From: Rodentibacter ratti
GTDB lineage: Bacteria; Pseudomonadota; Gammaproteobacteria; Enterobacterales; Pasteurellaceae
Assembly: GCF_002000485.1 (NCBI RefSeq)
Contig: NZ_MLAJ01000001.1
Coordinates: 62,001 to 126,000 of the forward strand
DNA: 64,000 bases
Direction: 5' to 3'
Part shown: piece by piece, positions 31,636 to 41,784 of the stretch
Position numbering within the stretch: the first letter of the stretch is position 1
How the letters are laid out: each line of letters begins with the position of its first letter
The notes under the pieces: model-generated
Told to the model about the DNA's origin: nothing
The model's input: the letters and a program-made list of their open reading frames with translations, nothing else
Database searches by the model: none
Translations under genes and position numbers: made by a program

Positions 31636-33312
31636 CTACACCACTGAATCTAACATTTCTTTCGCATTTGCCAAGGCAAGCTCTGTCACTTGGCTTCCTC
31701 CTAATAAACGAGCCAACGCCGGAATACGTTCAGCTTGAGAAAGTGCGGTCATTTTGGTTTCCGTTTTTCCCTCTACCGTGAATTTTTCGACATTAAATTG
31801 ATGATGTCCACAACAGGCGACTTGCGGTAAATGGGTTACACAAAGCACTTGGCATTTATTTCCCAGCTGACGTAACAATTTCCCTACAACACTTGCGGTT
31901 GAACCACTAATTCCCACATCTACTTCATCAAAAATGAGCGTAGGAATCGCAGATTGATCTGAAGTTAATACTTGAACAGCCAATGAAATTCGGGAAAGCT
32001 CACCACCTGAGGCGACTTTTGCCAAGGGTTGCGGTTGTTGTCCTAAGTTACTGCGTAAAGTAAAAATAATTTGATCCGCACCGTTAGCGGTGATTTTTTC
32101 ATCATCGGTTTTGATTTCTACATAAAATTCCGCATTTTCCATTGCAAGTTGTTTAATAGAATCCGTCACTTGTTTTGCCAATGCATTAGCTGATTTTTGA
32201 CGACTTGCTGTTAATGCCGTTGCTGTTGCCTGCATTTTGGAGAGCGCCGCTTTTTCTTGTGCAATGAGTAATTCTTCACTTTCAGAAAAATCTAAAAGTG
32301 CGGTCAATTCTACTTTTAATTTTTGATGCCACTCGACTAATTCTTCAGGTTTTACATTATGTTTTCTTGCCAGCTGTAATGCTTGCCCCATACGCTGTTC
32401 GATTTCCTGCAATAACATTGGATCTTGTTCAATATTTGATGACAAATGTTGCACTTCATTTGTGGCTTCCTGCACTTGAATCAAGGCTTCATTCAATAAA
32501 TTTTGCACATCGGCATAACGGGGATCAAGTTCGACAAGTTCATCAATATATTGCGTAGCACGATATAGCATGGTATCGATACTCACCGTTTCGTTTTCAC
32601 TTAAAATTTGTAAAGCGGATTGAGAAAGCTGAGTAAGCTGTTCACTGTTCGATAAACGGCGTTGCTCTTCTTCTAATTCAAGATATTCATTCGGACGAAG
32701 GTTAAACTCATCCAACTCTTCAACTTGATATTGCAACAGTTGTTTTCTTGATTCATTTTCCGCTATTTTTTGCTGAAATGTCTTCACTTGAGTTTGCAAA
32801 TTTTTCCATGCCCGATAATCGTCACGCATTTGGTTGAGCAAATCAGAATGTTGGGCAAAGCTGTCCACTAATTGAAGTTGGTAGTCGTTTTTGAGTAAAA
32901 GTTGAGAGGCGTGTTGGCCGTTAATATGAATTAAATGTTGCCCAATTTCTTTAAGTTGAGCCGCAGAAACAGGCATGCTATTGATAAATGCTTTGGAGCG
33001 ACCATCTGCATTGATCACTCGGCGTAAGATACATTCGGAGGGATTTTCAGAATCTTGTAATTCTTGTTCTTGCAGCCAATGATAAGCAGGATTATGCGAT
33101 TCAAGATGAAAGCTCGCACAAATTTCCGCACGTTCCTGCCCCTCTCTTACCATCGCACTTTCGACACGTTGCCCTAAGCATAAACCCAACGCATCAATCG
33201 CAATGGATTTACCGGCACCGGTTTCACCGGTAATCACAGACATGCCTTTGGCTAATTCAATATCTAACTGACGAACAATCGCAAAATTATTAATGGTAAG
33301 TTGGGTAAGCAT
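31636..33312 (-). CDS. recN: DNA repair protein RecN
   Basis: SMC-like ATPase of double-strand break repair. The 558 residues open with LTQLTINNFAIVRQLDIEL and Walker A ITGETGAGKSIAIDALG near residue 30; two long coiled-coil arms fill residues 150-370; the C-terminal ATPase half contains KVASGGELSRISLAVQ (signature) and IFDEVDVGISG (Walker B). SOS control is known for recN elsewhere; I did not find a convincing LexA box in the 78-nt gap to nadK. Confidence 0.95.
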   Translation of the reverse strand: MLTQLTINNFAIVRQLDIELAKGMSVITGETGAGKSIAIDALGLCLGQRVESAMVREGQERAEICASFHLESHNPAYHWLQEQELQDSENPSECILRRVINADGRSKAFINSMPVSAAQLKEIGQHLIHINGQHASQLLLKNDYQLQLVDSFAQHSDLLNQMRDDYRAWKNLQTQVKTFQQKIAENESRKQLLQYQVEELDEFNLRPNEYLELEEEQRRLSNSEQLTQLSQSALQILSENETVSIDTMLYRATQYIDELVELDPRYADVQNLLNEALIQVQEATNEVQHLSSNIEQDPMLLQEIEQRMGQALQLARKHNVKPEELVEWHQKLKVELTALLDFSESEELLIAQEKAALSKMQATATALTASRQKSANALAKQVTDSIKQLAMENAEFYVEIKTDDEKITANGADQIIFTLRSNLGQQPQPLAKVASGGELSRISLAVQVLTSDQSAIPTLIFDEVDVGISGSTASVVGKLLRQLGNKCQVLCVTHLPQVACCGHHQFNVEKFTVEGKTETKMTALSQAERIPALARLLGGSQVTELALANAKEMLDSVV

Positions 33313-33390
33313 AATAAAATCCTTATTTACTGTATGTTTGTCATATTAATACTGAATCAATATACAGTAAAGCATTTTTTAAGATTTTAT

Positions 33391-34281
33391 TTAGAAATTT
33401 TTTAACCAACCTAATTTGGTACTTAATACATTGTAATAATTATAATTTTTTAGATGAAGCAAACGTAATTTATGTTCGCTTTTTTCAATATGAACCACAT
33501 CATCCGGCGAAAAATCCAATGCAATCTGGCTATCGCACCCCACTTCCAATTGGGAAGTATTATGCTCTGCAAAGCGGATAGAAATTTTACTGTCGCCATC
33601 AATCACGAGCGGACGTGATGAGAGGGTGTGAGGAAACATTGGCACCAAAGCAATCGCATTTAAATTGGGTGTCAAAATAGGTCCACCAGCCGAGAGAGAA
33701 TAGGCTGTCGAACCGGTCGGAGTAGAAACAATTAATCCGTCAGAACGCTGAGAAAAAGCAAATTTATCATTTATATATACATGGAAATCGATCATGTGTG
33801 CAATTTTTGCCGGATGAATCACCGCTTCATTGATGGCATTTCCTCTCGCCACAATTTCACCATTTCGCTCAATTTGGGCTTCTAAAAGAAAACGTTCTTC
33901 CACAAAAAATTCGCCTCGTTCCAAGCAGGCCTCTAATTGTGCATAGGCATTTTTAGGATCAATATCTGTCAAAAAACCAAGATTTCCGCGGTTAATCCCG
34001 ATAAGAGGAATATTATATTTTGCAAGGATACGCGCACGCCCAAGCATATTACCGTCGCCCCCAATGACGATCACAAGTTGCGCCGATTGTCCAATTTGTT
34101 CTAATGTCGCCGCTGCGTGTTCAGGCAATTCAAGTTTTTCTGCCACTTCTTTTTCCACCAACACCCGATAACCACGTTCGGTCAACCAATGATAGACATT
34201 TTTGTGCATTTGAAGATTCACGTCATTACGTGGTTTTCCTGCTAAGCCAATAATTTTAAAAGAATTATGTAGTTCGTTCAT
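33391..34281 (-). CDS. nadK: NAD kinase
   Basis: Cytoplasmic kinase that phosphorylates NAD to NADP. The 296-residue product carries the GGDG motif ([17 protein letters not shown], near residue 73), the NE-containing segment [12 protein letters not shown], and [24 protein letters not shown]. Length is close to the E. coli enzyme. Divergent from grpE with a 118-nt gap; recN follows on the same strand. In a NAD-requiring genus this enzyme makes NADP from salvaged NAD. Confidence 0.95.
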   Translation of the reverse strand: MNELHNSFKIIGLAGKPRNDVNLQMHKNVYHWLTERGYRVLVEKEVAEKLELPEHAAATLEQIGQSAQLVIVIGGDGNMLGRARILAKYNIPLIGINRGNLGFLTDIDPKNAYAQLEACLERGEFFVEERFLLEAQIERNGEIVARGNAINEAVIHPAKIAHMIDFHVYINDKFAFSQRSDGLIVSTPTGSTAYSLSAGGPILTPNLNAIALVPMFPHTLSSRPLVIDGDSKISIRFAEHNTSQLEVGCDSQIALDFSPDDVVHIEKSEHKLRLLHLKNYNYYNVLSTKLGWLKNF

Positions 34282-34399
34282 GTTTAATCAATTTAAGCGG
34301 AATATTAACCGCCCTTGAATTCAAAATTTTTGCCATTATATTACATAGCGCTTTAATTTTGCTAAAATACTGCCAATTTTTGAATTAATGGAGAACAAA

Positions 34400-34984
34400 A
34401 TGTCTGAACAAGAACAAAAAATTAATACTACTAAAGAGCCTATTGAAGAAGTTCAAAAGGAAGAAGTTGAGCTAGTACAATCTGATGATCCTTTAGAGGA
34501 AGCCATTGCACGAGTTCAAGAACTCGAGGAACAACTAAAAACACAGGTGGAGGAGGCTTCCAAAAAAGAACAGGATCTTTTACTTCGTAGCCGAGCAGAA
34601 ATTGATAATATCCGCCGCCGTACTGAACAAGATGTAGAAAAAGCACATAAATTTGCTTTAGAAAAATTCTCAAAAGACATTTTAAATACGATTGATAATT
34701 TAGAACGTGCACTTGCCACACCGGCCAATACGGAAGATGAAAGTATAAAGGCTTTATTTGACGGTGTAGAACTTACTTTAAAAGAACTCATTTCAACTGT
34801 CGGTCGTTTTGGCGTAGAAGCCGTTGGTGTTGTAGGTGAAACGTTCAACCCGGATTTACACCAAGCCATTTCAATGCAACCGGCTGAAGGATTTGAATCT
34901 AATCAAATTACGGCGGTATTACAAAAAGGCTATACGCTAAATGGTCGTGTCATTCGCCCGGCAATGGTCATGGTTGCCGCATAA
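34400..34984 (+). CDS. grpE: Nucleotide exchange factor GrpE
   Basis: Cytoplasmic cochaperone that exchanges ADP on DnaK. I take the second ATG (34400, [11 protein letters not shown]), which has GGAG 6-7 nt upstream, over the ATG at 34388; this gives 194 residues. Visible are the long N-terminal helix ([19 protein letters not shown]), the [18 protein letters not shown] dimer helix, and the beta-wing end [20 protein letters not shown]. Heat-shock control is usual but I see no clear sigma-32 promoter. A terminator that overlaps an uptake signal follows. Confidence 0.95.
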   Translation: MSEQEQKINTTKEPIEEVQKEEVELVQSDDPLEEAIARVQELEEQLKTQVEEASKKEQDLLLRSRAEIDNIRRRTEQDVEKAHKFALEKFSKDILNTIDNLERALATPANTEDESIKALFDGVELTLKELISTVGRFGVEAVGVVGETFNPDLHQAISMQPAEGFESNQITAVLQKGYTLNGRVIRPAMVMVAA

Positions 34985-35008
34985 TTTTAAAAATTTAGAA
35001 TAAAAGTG

Positions 35009-35032
35009 CGGTCGATTTTTCGACCGTTTTTT
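35009..35032 (+). terminator. Intrinsic terminator of grpE (overlaps an uptake signal)
   Basis: A 7-bp stem CGGTCGA (35009-35015) with TCGACCG (35020-35026), TTTT loop, then TTTTTTG. Its left arm uses the end of an uptake signal. Confidence 0.85.
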
Positions 35033-35059
35033 GTTTCTCTCCCCTTTTTCTATAAAATC

Positions 35060-35073
35060 TTGATCAAGATCAC
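35060..35073 (+). promoter_or_regulatory. FNR box upstream of nrdD
   Basis: TTGAT-CAAG-ATCAC matches the FNR consensus TTGAT-N4-ATCAA at 9 of 10 bases, about 190 nt upstream of nrdD. It fits anaerobic induction of the oxygen-independent ribonucleotide reductase. A further palindrome TGAGA-N5-TCTCA lies at 35090-35104; its regulator is unknown. Confidence 0.65.
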
Positions 35074-35175
35074 AAAAATAACATTTATTTGAGATTAATT
35101 CTCATACATAGTCGCCTCATTCTCTCCTTTGAAATCAATACTCTATTCCGATTTTCATTTATAAAACCCAACAAA

Positions 35176-35223
35176 ACACCACATATTGTGCGTTGATTAT
35201 ATAATTACAACTATATATAGTAT
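35176..35223 (+). promoter_or_regulatory. Tandem NrdR boxes upstream of nrdD
   Basis: Two 16-nt motifs at 35176-35191 (core CCACATATTGTGC) and 35208-35223 (core CTATATATAGTAT) match the NrdR-box core CWATATATWGTGT at about 10 and 12 of 13 bases. They are 16 nt apart, centre to centre 32 nt, the spacing known for NrdR box pairs. They lie 39-86 nt upstream of the nrdD start, so NrdR repression by dATP/ATP status is likely. Confidence 0.75.
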
Positions 35224-35261
35224 ACATCACATTTTAACAATACTATATTTTGGAGCATACA

Positions 35262-37385
35262 ATGAACGCTTTTAGTGTGATTAAACGTGATGGCTCACGT
35301 GCTGATTTTGAGATACAACGCATTATCCAGGCGATTAAAAAAGCCGCAAGTGCGGTCAATATTCACGATGAATTTTATTGTCATCAAATTGGACACGAAG
35401 TGGGAAACGAGATTTTTACCCACCATCAACAACGAATCGACATCAATCAAATTCAAAAAATCGTTGAAGATAAATTAATGGCCAGCCGCTATCCTCAAAT
35501 CGCACGAGCTTATATTGAATATCGCCACGATCGTGATTTAGCCCGTGAAAAACGCAGCAAACTCACTAAAGAAATTGAGGGGCTCATTGAACAAAGTAAT
35601 GTGGAATTGTTGAATGAGAATGCGAATAAAGATGCGAAAGTCATTCCTACCCAACGAGATTTACTTGCCGGTATTGTGGCAAAACATTACGCCAAACATC
35701 ATATCCTGCCACGTGATGTGGTCGAAGCACACGAGAAAGGAGAAATTCATTATCATGATTTAGACTATGCGCCGTTTTTCCCGATGTTTAATTGTATGTT
35801 AGTGGATTTAAAAGGTATGCTCTCCCAAGGGTTTAAAATGGGCAATGCTGAAATTGAACCACCAAAATCCATTGGTACCGCAACCGCTGTGACGGCACAA
35901 ATCATTGCACAAGTTGCCAGCCATATTTACGGCGGCACCACTATTAATCGCATTGATGAAGTGCTGGCGCCCTATGTTCAAATCAGCTATGAAAAACATT
36001 TAAAAAATGCGCAAGAATGGCAAATACCGGATGCAGAAGGCTATGCAAAAGCGTTGATTGAAAAAGAATGTTTTGATGCCTTTCAGTCCCTAGAATATGA
36101 AGTGAACACCTTGCATACCTCAAATGGGCAAACCCCTTTTGTGACCTTTGGATTTGGTTTAGGCACAAGTTGGCAGGCTCGTTTAATTCAACAATCTATT
36201 TTAAAAAACCGCATTCGTGGTTTGGGTAAAAACCATAAAACACCGGTTTTCCCTAAACTCGTGTTCACCATTAAAAAAGGGCTTAACCAAGCAAAAGGCG
36301 ATCCGAATTACGATATTAAACAGTTGGCGCTTGAGTGTGCCTCTAAACGGATGTACCCGGATATTCTTAATTACGATCAAGTCGTGAAAGTAACAGGCTC
36401 TTTCAAAGCACCAATGGGCTGCCGTAGTTTCTTAGGGGCTTATGAAGAACAAGGCAAGGAAATTCACGATGGGCGTAACAATTTGGGCGTGGTGAGCCTG
36501 AATTTGCCCCGTATCGCTTTAGAATCACAAAATGAAACGGAATTCTACCGCACTTTGGATGAGCGCCTTGCTATCGCCAAAAAAGCCTTAATGACAAGAA
36601 TTGCCCGCCTTGAAAATACCAAAGCCCGTGTCGCACCGATTCTTTATATGGAAGGTGCTTGTGGTGTACGTTTAAATGCCGATGATAATGTGGCTCAAAT
36701 TTTCAAAAACGGGCGAGCTTCTATTTCACTCGGCTACATTGGTATTCATGAAACCGTCAATGCCCTTTATAAAAAAGGTCATATTTTTGATGATGAACAA
36801 TTGCGTGAAAAAGGGATTGAGATTGTTCGTCATTTGCATCATGCAGTGAAACAATGGCAAAAAGAAACAGGTTATGCCTTTAGCCTCTATTCCACACCGA
36901 GTGAAAATTTATGTGATCGTTTCTGCCGTTTGGACACCAAACAGTTTGGCATTATTGAAGGTGTCACAGATAAAGGGTACTACACCAACAGTTATCACTT
37001 GGATGTAGAAAAGAAAGTCAATCCTTACGATAAATTGGATTTTGAAATGCCTTACCCGCCTTTAGCCAGTGGCGGATTTATTTGCTATGGCGAATATCCG
37101 AATATTCAACACAACTTAAAAGCGCTGGAAGATGTGTGGGATTACAGCTACGACCGTGTCCCTTATTATGGCACCAATACACCTATCGACGAATGCTACG
37201 AATGTGGTTTTACCGGCGAATTTGACTGTACGAGTAAAGGTTTTGTTTGCCCGAAATGCGGCAATCACGATAGTAGCAAAGTGTCAGTTACCCGTCGTGT
37301 ATGCGGTTATTTAGGCAGCCCGGATGCCCGTCCGTTTAATGCGGGGAAACAAGAAGAAGTAAAACGTCGTGTAAAACACCTTTAG
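35262..37385 (+). CDS. nrdD: Anaerobic ribonucleoside-triphosphate reductase NrdD
   Basis: Oxygen-sensitive glycyl radical enzyme that reduces NTPs to dNTPs under anaerobic conditions. The start ATG at 35262 (MNAFSVIKRDGSRADFE) follows GGAG by 7 nt and gives 707 residues. N-terminal ATP-cone domain (residues 1 to about 95), the core with GHIFDDEQLREKG and others, the C-terminal zinc site (CYECGFTGEFDCTSKGF, then CPKCGNHD), and the glycyl radical loop RRVCGYLG. The activase gene nrdG is not next to it; the downstream gene is the convergent afuC. Confidence 0.96.
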   Translation: MNAFSVIKRDGSRADFEIQRIIQAIKKAASAVNIHDEFYCHQIGHEVGNEIFTHHQQRIDINQIQKIVEDKLMASRYPQIARAYIEYRHDRDLAREKRSKLTKEIEGLIEQSNVELLNENANKDAKVIPTQRDLLAGIVAKHYAKHHILPRDVVEAHEKGEIHYHDLDYAPFFPMFNCMLVDLKGMLSQGFKMGNAEIEPPKSIGTATAVTAQIIAQVASHIYGGTTINRIDEVLAPYVQISYEKHLKNAQEWQIPDAEGYAKALIEKECFDAFQSLEYEVNTLHTSNGQTPFVTFGFGLGTSWQARLIQQSILKNRIRGLGKNHKTPVFPKLVFTIKKGLNQAKGDPNYDIKQLALECASKRMYPDILNYDQVVKVTGSFKAPMGCRSFLGAYEEQGKEIHDGRNNLGVVSLNLPRIALESQNETEFYRTLDERLAIAKKALMTRIARLENTKARVAPILYMEGACGVRLNADDNVAQIFKNGRASISLGYIGIHETVNALYKKGHIFDDEQLREKGIEIVRHLHHAVKQWQKETGYAFSLYSTPSENLCDRFCRLDTKQFGIIEGVTDKGYYTNSYHLDVEKKVNPYDKLDFEMPYPPLASGGFICYGEYPNIQHNLKALEDVWDYSYDRVPYYGTNTPIDECYECGFTGEFDCTSKGFVCPKCGNHDSSKVSVTRRVCGYLGSPDARPFNAGKQEEVKRRVKHL

Positions 37386-37390
37386 AAAGG

Positions 37391-37422
37391 AAAAGTGCGG
37401 TTAAAATTAACCGCACTTTTTT
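37391..37422. terminator. Bidirectional terminator of paired uptake signals, nrdD/afuC
   Basis: A nearly perfect 14-bp stem formed by AAAAGTGCGGTTAA (37391-37404) and 37407-37420 with a 2-nt loop, T run on the plus strand and A run in front. It lies between the convergent nrdD and afuC. Confidence 0.85.
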
Positions 37423-37439
37423 AGATAAACTAAAATGAA

Positions 37440-38486
37440 CTATTCTTTCTTCAATAAGAAAATGCCATGTTTTGACAAATTTACATAGGCTTGTTTGAGC
37501 TCGGCATTAAAATCTTCCGGTTTACAATTCACCAGTAATTCTTTCCCAGCCCAAATCGCTACTACTTCCCAATGGTTGCCCATATAGACCGCACTTTTAA
37601 TCTCACAGCGTTGATTATCCGTGCCTTCAACACTCAAATAAACAGCTTCAGGACGAATCCCCACCAAGCATTCGCCATCTGCCAAACCAAATTGTTCTGC
37701 ATTAGAGAGGGTGATTTGATAACCGTTAATCTCCACCGTATCCTGTTGCAATTTCCCTTCGAAAATACTGGATTCTCCCATAAAATTTGCCAAAAATAGG
37801 GAATTTGGACGAAGATAAAGTTCTTTCGCCGGTGCTTTCTGCATAATTTTACCTTTATGCATTACGATAACTTCATCAGAGACGGCGAATGCTTCTGTTT
37901 GATCATGGGTAACATATAAGGATGTAATGCCTAATCGCTGTTGCAACTCTCGGATTTTTTCACGCATGGAACGACGGAGGTTCGCATCCAAATTACTCAA
38001 TGGCTCGTCAAATAACAATACTTTTGGTTTCAATACTAAAGCTCGGGCTAATGCCACACGCTGTTGTTGCCCGCCGGAAATTTGATCCACATAGCGATCT
38101 TCAAAACCGGCTAAATCCACTAATTCTAAAGCTTCTTTAACCCGTTGAGTACGTTCTTCTTTGCTCACACCTTGCATTTTTAAGCCATACCCCACGTTAT
38201 CGCCAATAGACATATGGGGAAATAACGCATAAGACTGAAACACAATACAAATATCACGATTTTGTATAGACGATTTCGTCACATCTTCACCGTCAATAAA
38301 AATTTGACCGGATGTAGGATTTTCTAAGCCAGCCACCAATCTTAATACGGTGGTTTTACCGCAGCCGGACGGACCAAGCAAAGTGACCATCGTGCCACGT
38401 TTAATGGTTAAATCTAAATTATCGATGACAACCGCTTTACCAAATGCTTTGGTGATGTTTTTCAATACTAAAAAATCATTGTTCAT
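37440..38486 (-). CDS. afuC: ABC transporter ATP-binding protein AfuC (hexose-phosphate uptake)
   Basis: Cytoplasmic ATPase of the Afu importer. The 348-residue product has Walker [13 protein letters not shown] near residue 36, Q-loop [12 protein letters not shown], signature [15 protein letters not shown], Walker [18 protein letters not shown]-loop [11 protein letters not shown], and a C-terminal TOBE-type regulatory domain (about residues 240-348). Older annotation calls this type a ferric transporter (FbpC/HitC-like); in Actinobacillus pleuropneumoniae the Afu system was shown to carry hexose phosphates. Last gene of the afu set, 63 nt behind afuB. Confidence 0.88.
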   Translation of the reverse strand: MNNDFLVLKNITKAFGKAVVIDNLDLTIKRGTMVTLLGPSGCGKTTVLRLVAGLENPTSGQIFIDGEDVTKSSIQNRDICIVFQSYALFPHMSIGDNVGYGLKMQGVSKEERTQRVKEALELVDLAGFEDRYVDQISGGQQQRVALARALVLKPKVLLFDEPLSNLDANLRRSMREKIRELQQRLGITSLYVTHDQTEAFAVSDEVIVMHKGKIMQKAPAKELYLRPNSLFLANFMGESSIFEGKLQQDTVEINGYQITLSNAEQFGLADGECLVGIRPEAVYLSVEGTDNQRCEIKSAVYMGNHWEVVAIWAGKELLVNCKPEDFNAELKQAYVNLSKHGIFLLKKE

Positions 38487-38549
38487 ATTTACTACCTTTT
38501 AAAAACTTTTCATTTTTATACCGCACTTTTATCCATTTTGGGGCGGTGT

Positions 38550-40601
38550 TTAATTCATTTTTTTCGCTTTTGAGCGACTAATGCGGGTATCCCCTACGAT
38601 CCAGTCGAAGAATAGAATAATCGCCATCATCACGACGATTAAAATCGAACCATAGGCAATCGCTACGCCGTATTCACCGTCCTCTACCCTATTTAGAATA
38701 TAGGATGTCGCAACACGAGTGTCAGCGGTAACGAGGAATACGATGGCGCTCACCGTTGTCATCGAGCGCACAAAACTGGTAACTAATGCGGATAACAGTG
38801 CCGGTTTAAGCAATGGCAACACGATAAACACAAGGGTTTTAAATGAACTTCCCTTAAGCGAAAGCGAGGCCTCATCAAGGGATTTATCCAACTGTCCTAG
38901 CCCTGCAATCGCAGCTCGCATCCCTACCGGCATATTACGCATCACCATGGAAAGAATGATGATTAACCCCGTTCCTGTGATATAAATCGGTGCACTATTA
39001 AACGCAAGAATATAGGATACCCCCGCCACCGTACCCGGTACGGCAAAGCAGAGTAAGGTTAGAAATTCCAGCGTTTTCTTACCTTTAAAATCACGACGTA
39101 CAGTAATATAGGCAATCAATAAACCAAAGAGCGCGGTAATCGGCGCCGCTGCCGCAGAAAATAGTACGGTTTGGATAAGAGATGGCCACGCCCCGTCACT
39201 AAACCCTTGACCAAATAGCGCAAGATAATGTTTCAATGTTAAAGTGTAATCCACGCCCCAGTTGGCGGTAAAACTACCGTAGAAAATACTGCCGTATAAA
39301 ACCACATTGAATAACACCCAAAAACCTAAAATCAGCATAATGGCGTATTTCATTAGATTTGGCAGATCTTGCACATCACCGCGATAGGATTTCCCGGAAA
39401 CCGTCACGTATGATCGATTACCAATCCATAAATACTGAATCACGAAAATTGATAGCGAGAAAATCAGCAATAAACTACCTAATGTACTGGCAGAGGCATA
39501 ATCAAGTTGTGATCCTGCAATAAAGAAGTAGATTTGTGAAGAAATCACATCAAAACTGCCACCAAGCACCAACGGCGTACTAAAATCCGCTAAAGATTGA
39601 ATGGCGACCACAAGGAATGAATTCCCTAATGCCGGTTTTAATAACGGAAAAATGATATTGAAGAAAGTTTGATAACGGTTTGCACGCAAGGTGTATGAGG
39701 CTTCTTCAATGGAAGGGTGAACAGATTTGAGTGCGCCCTCTAAAATCATAAAAGACATCGGTGTCAGTGCAAGTGTATGAGCGATGACAATCCCTGTAAA
39801 ACCGTATAACCAGTTATTATTAAAACCAAGATACTCCACTAAAAACTGGGTAACATAACCTGAACGCCCAAGCATTAATGTCACGCCCAGTCCCACTACA
39901 AACGGCGGGGTAACAATAGGTAAAATGGAGAAAATTTTACCGATAAAAGCGGTACGCTTAGCAATACGCGTCGTATAAAGGGCAAAAATTAAACCAAATA
40001 AAGTCGCCAACACACCAATCGTTGCCGCTACGCTTAAAGAATTGAGAATAATACGGACAATATAAGGTTGTTTAATAATGGTTAAGAATTGAGTCGGTAC
40101 AAACTCAGTACCGTCATAAAACATAGAAATAAAAATGGCGAGCGTTGGATAGACAATAAAGAAGAAAATCATCAGTACAATACTGATAAGCGAAGCAATA
40201 ATAAATTTATCACCTTGCATCACCTTCATCTTAGCCAAGGCATTTGTTGCCATTGCAATCAACACCACAACTAACACAAAAATCGAATAGCCAAGGCTAA
40301 TTTTAGCGATGGTTGCCGACACAAAAATAAAAGCAAAAATCGTGCAAACCAGCAGAAATTCAAACAAACCTTGTTGATGTTTCTTTTGTTTAAAGCAATA
40401 CGACACAATAGGCATAAGTAACAAGCTGCCAAACCATAGCCAACTTAAATTGGGTGCAGCCCACCCCATAGCCTCCAACAATTCATCTGATGTGGATTCC
40501 CAAAGTCCATAATAAAGTGCGGTATAAGGTAAACAAATAAATCCCACTAATGCAATGGCAATCCAAAACCAATTTCTACTTAAAAACGCCTGCTTTCTCA
40601 T
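38550..40601 (-). CDS. afuB: ABC transporter permease AfuB, fused two-domain form
   Basis: Inner-membrane permease of the Afu importer. The 683-residue product holds two permease domains in one chain, each with an EAA-type loop: EEASYTLRANRYQTFFNIIFP around residue 300 and DEASLSLKGSSFKTLVFIVLP around residue 590. An N-terminal region of about 150 residues adds four hydrophobic segments. This is longer than FbpB/HitB iron permeases (about 500 residues) and matches what I recall of A. pleuropneumoniae AfuB, which supports the sugar-phosphate assignment over iron. It lies 16 nt behind the first afuA copy. Confidence 0.88.
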   Translation of the reverse strand: MRKQAFLSRNWFWIAIALVGFICLPYTALYYGLWESTSDELLEAMGWAAPNLSWLWFGSLLLMPIVSYCFKQKKHQQGLFEFLLVCTIFAFIFVSATIAKISLGYSIFVLVVVLIAMATNALAKMKVMQGDKFIIASLISIVLMIFFFIVYPTLAIFISMFYDGTEFVPTQFLTIIKQPYIVRIILNSLSVAATIGVLATLFGLIFALYTTRIAKRTAFIGKIFSILPIVTPPFVVGLGVTLMLGRSGYVTQFLVEYLGFNNNWLYGFTGIVIAHTLALTPMSFMILEGALKSVHPSIEEASYTLRANRYQTFFNIIFPLLKPALGNSFLVVAIQSLADFSTPLVLGGSFDVISSQIYFFIAGSQLDYASASTLGSLLLIFSLSIFVIQYLWIGNRSYVTVSGKSYRGDVQDLPNLMKYAIMLILGFWVLFNVVLYGSIFYGSFTANWGVDYTLTLKHYLALFGQGFSDGAWPSLIQTVLFSAAAAPITALFGLLIAYITVRRDFKGKKTLEFLTLLCFAVPGTVAGVSYILAFNSAPIYITGTGLIIILSMVMRNMPVGMRAAIAGLGQLDKSLDEASLSLKGSSFKTLVFIVLPLLKPALLSALVTSFVRSMTTVSAIVFLVTADTRVATSYILNRVEDGEYGVAIAYGSILIVVMMAIILFFDWIVGDTRISRSKAKKMN

Positions 40602-40617
40602 TAAAACCTCCGAAAGA

Positions 40618-41652
40618 CTATTTGGCTAATTTGACTTCTGTCACCCATTTATCAATTAATCTTCTGCGTACTTCATTGGAGCCATAAGTGGCAAAATCAT
40701 AATTAATCAGGTTTAATTCTTGTGGTTTCTGTGCAAAAGGAGAACCCACCGCAGTCGTATTTGTTAAAATATGGTGGGATTTAGCTTCGCTCCAAGATAA
40801 TTCCTGTGCTTCTTTAGATAACGCCCAATCTACAAACAATTTGGCATTTTCTACATTCCGTGCATTCTTAACAACACTCACTCCGCCCAATTCGTAACCG
40901 CTGCCTTCACAAGGTACAACTAATTCAATCGGTGCGCCATTTTCTTTTTCAAAGGAATAATTTTGTAAAAAACCAATACCAATTGCAGTTTCTCCACGAG
41001 CTGCATTGCGTGAAGGTGCCGTCCCCGCTTTTGGATATTGAGAAATATTTTTATCCAATTCCTTCAAGTAATCAAATGCCTTATCTTCACCCCAAAGCTG
41101 AATAAATGTAGCAATGGCGGTATAAGCCGTTCCCGAACTTTGTGGATCGGCGATTTGAATTTCATTTTTTAAACGTGGATCTAATAAATCTTTCCAACAT
41201 TTCGGCACTTCTTTTATGCCTAGTTTAGCAAGGCGTTCGGTATTAACCCCCAGCCCTAATACGCCCATATAAACCACTGAACTATAATTGCCTTTTAGTT
41301 TGCCGGGGTCTTTAAATTGAGGCATCACATATTGTAAATTTTCTGATTGATAAGGTTGTAGTAACCCCATTTCAGCCGCCTGTGCGTGCGTATCAAAAGG
41401 CCCACCATACCACACATCAGCCTGTGGGTTATTCTTCTCGGCTTCCAGTTTTGCTAAAGTACTGCCCGAGCTATTACGGATAAAAGAAGTTTTTACATCA
41501 TATTTCTTTGCAAAAGCCTGCACTTCCTTTTCACATACCGCATTTTGCGCACTGCAATATACGGTTAAACGACCTTCCGCCATCGTATTTGGCGTAAGAA
41601 AAAGACTCACCAAAGCACTAGAAATGACTAAAGCTAATTTTGAGATTTTCAT
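40618..41652 (-). CDS. AfuA-family periplasmic binding protein, diverged copy (operon-internal)
   Basis: Periplasmic binding protein of the FbpA/AfuA family next to the Afu permease. I take the ATG at 41652 (MKISKLALVISS; GGAGGGG in front), giving 344 residues; another ATG lies one codon earlier. Signal peptide ends about residue 25 (PNTMA). Family regions KTSFIRNSSGSTLAKLEAEK, DVWYGGPFD, ADPQSSGTAYTAIATF and VPCEGSGYELGG are kept. At the positions that carry the sugar-phosphate contacts His and Asp in AfuA, this copy has Gln230 and Asn231, while the Glu of GYELGG remains. So it may bind a different ligand, or with different affinity. Tandem to a closer AfuA copy upstream. Confidence 0.85.
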   Translation of the reverse strand: MKISKLALVISSALVSLFLTPNTMAEGRLTVYCSAQNAVCEKEVQAFAKKYDVKTSFIRNSSGSTLAKLEAEKNNPQADVWYGGPFDTHAQAAEMGLLQPYQSENLQYVMPQFKDPGKLKGNYSSVVYMGVLGLGVNTERLAKLGIKEVPKCWKDLLDPRLKNEIQIADPQSSGTAYTAIATFIQLWGEDKAFDYLKELDKNISQYPKAGTAPSRNAARGETAIGIGFLQNYSFEKENGAPIELVVPCEGSGYELGGVSVVKNARNVENAKLFVDWALSKEAQELSWSEAKSHHILTNTTAVGSPFAQKPQELNLINYDFATYGSNEVRRRLIDKWVTEVKLAK

Positions 41653-41737
41653 CATCCCCTCCAAAATAATTAAGCCATCTATTCTCTAATTTTTTCCCGA
41701 CCATACTTATAGTTAGTTTTAGTAAAAGGAAAAAATA

Positions 41738-41777
41738 AAAAGTGCGGTCAAAAATTGATGAATTTTCACCGCACTTT
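41738..41777 (-). terminator. Paired uptake signals forming a terminator or attenuator between the two afuA copies
   Basis: AAAGTGCGGT (from 41739) pairs with ACCGCACTTT (to 41777); the arms are extended by AAAATT/AATTTT with one mismatch. It lies right behind the first afuA stop at 41785. Partial termination here would let the upstream binding protein be made in excess over the permease. Confidence 0.65.
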
Positions 41778-41784
41778 GAGAACG

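Noticed and set aside
31553-33390. LexA box in front of recN
   Set aside because: The short gap has no CTGT-N8-ACAG type palindrome that I could find.
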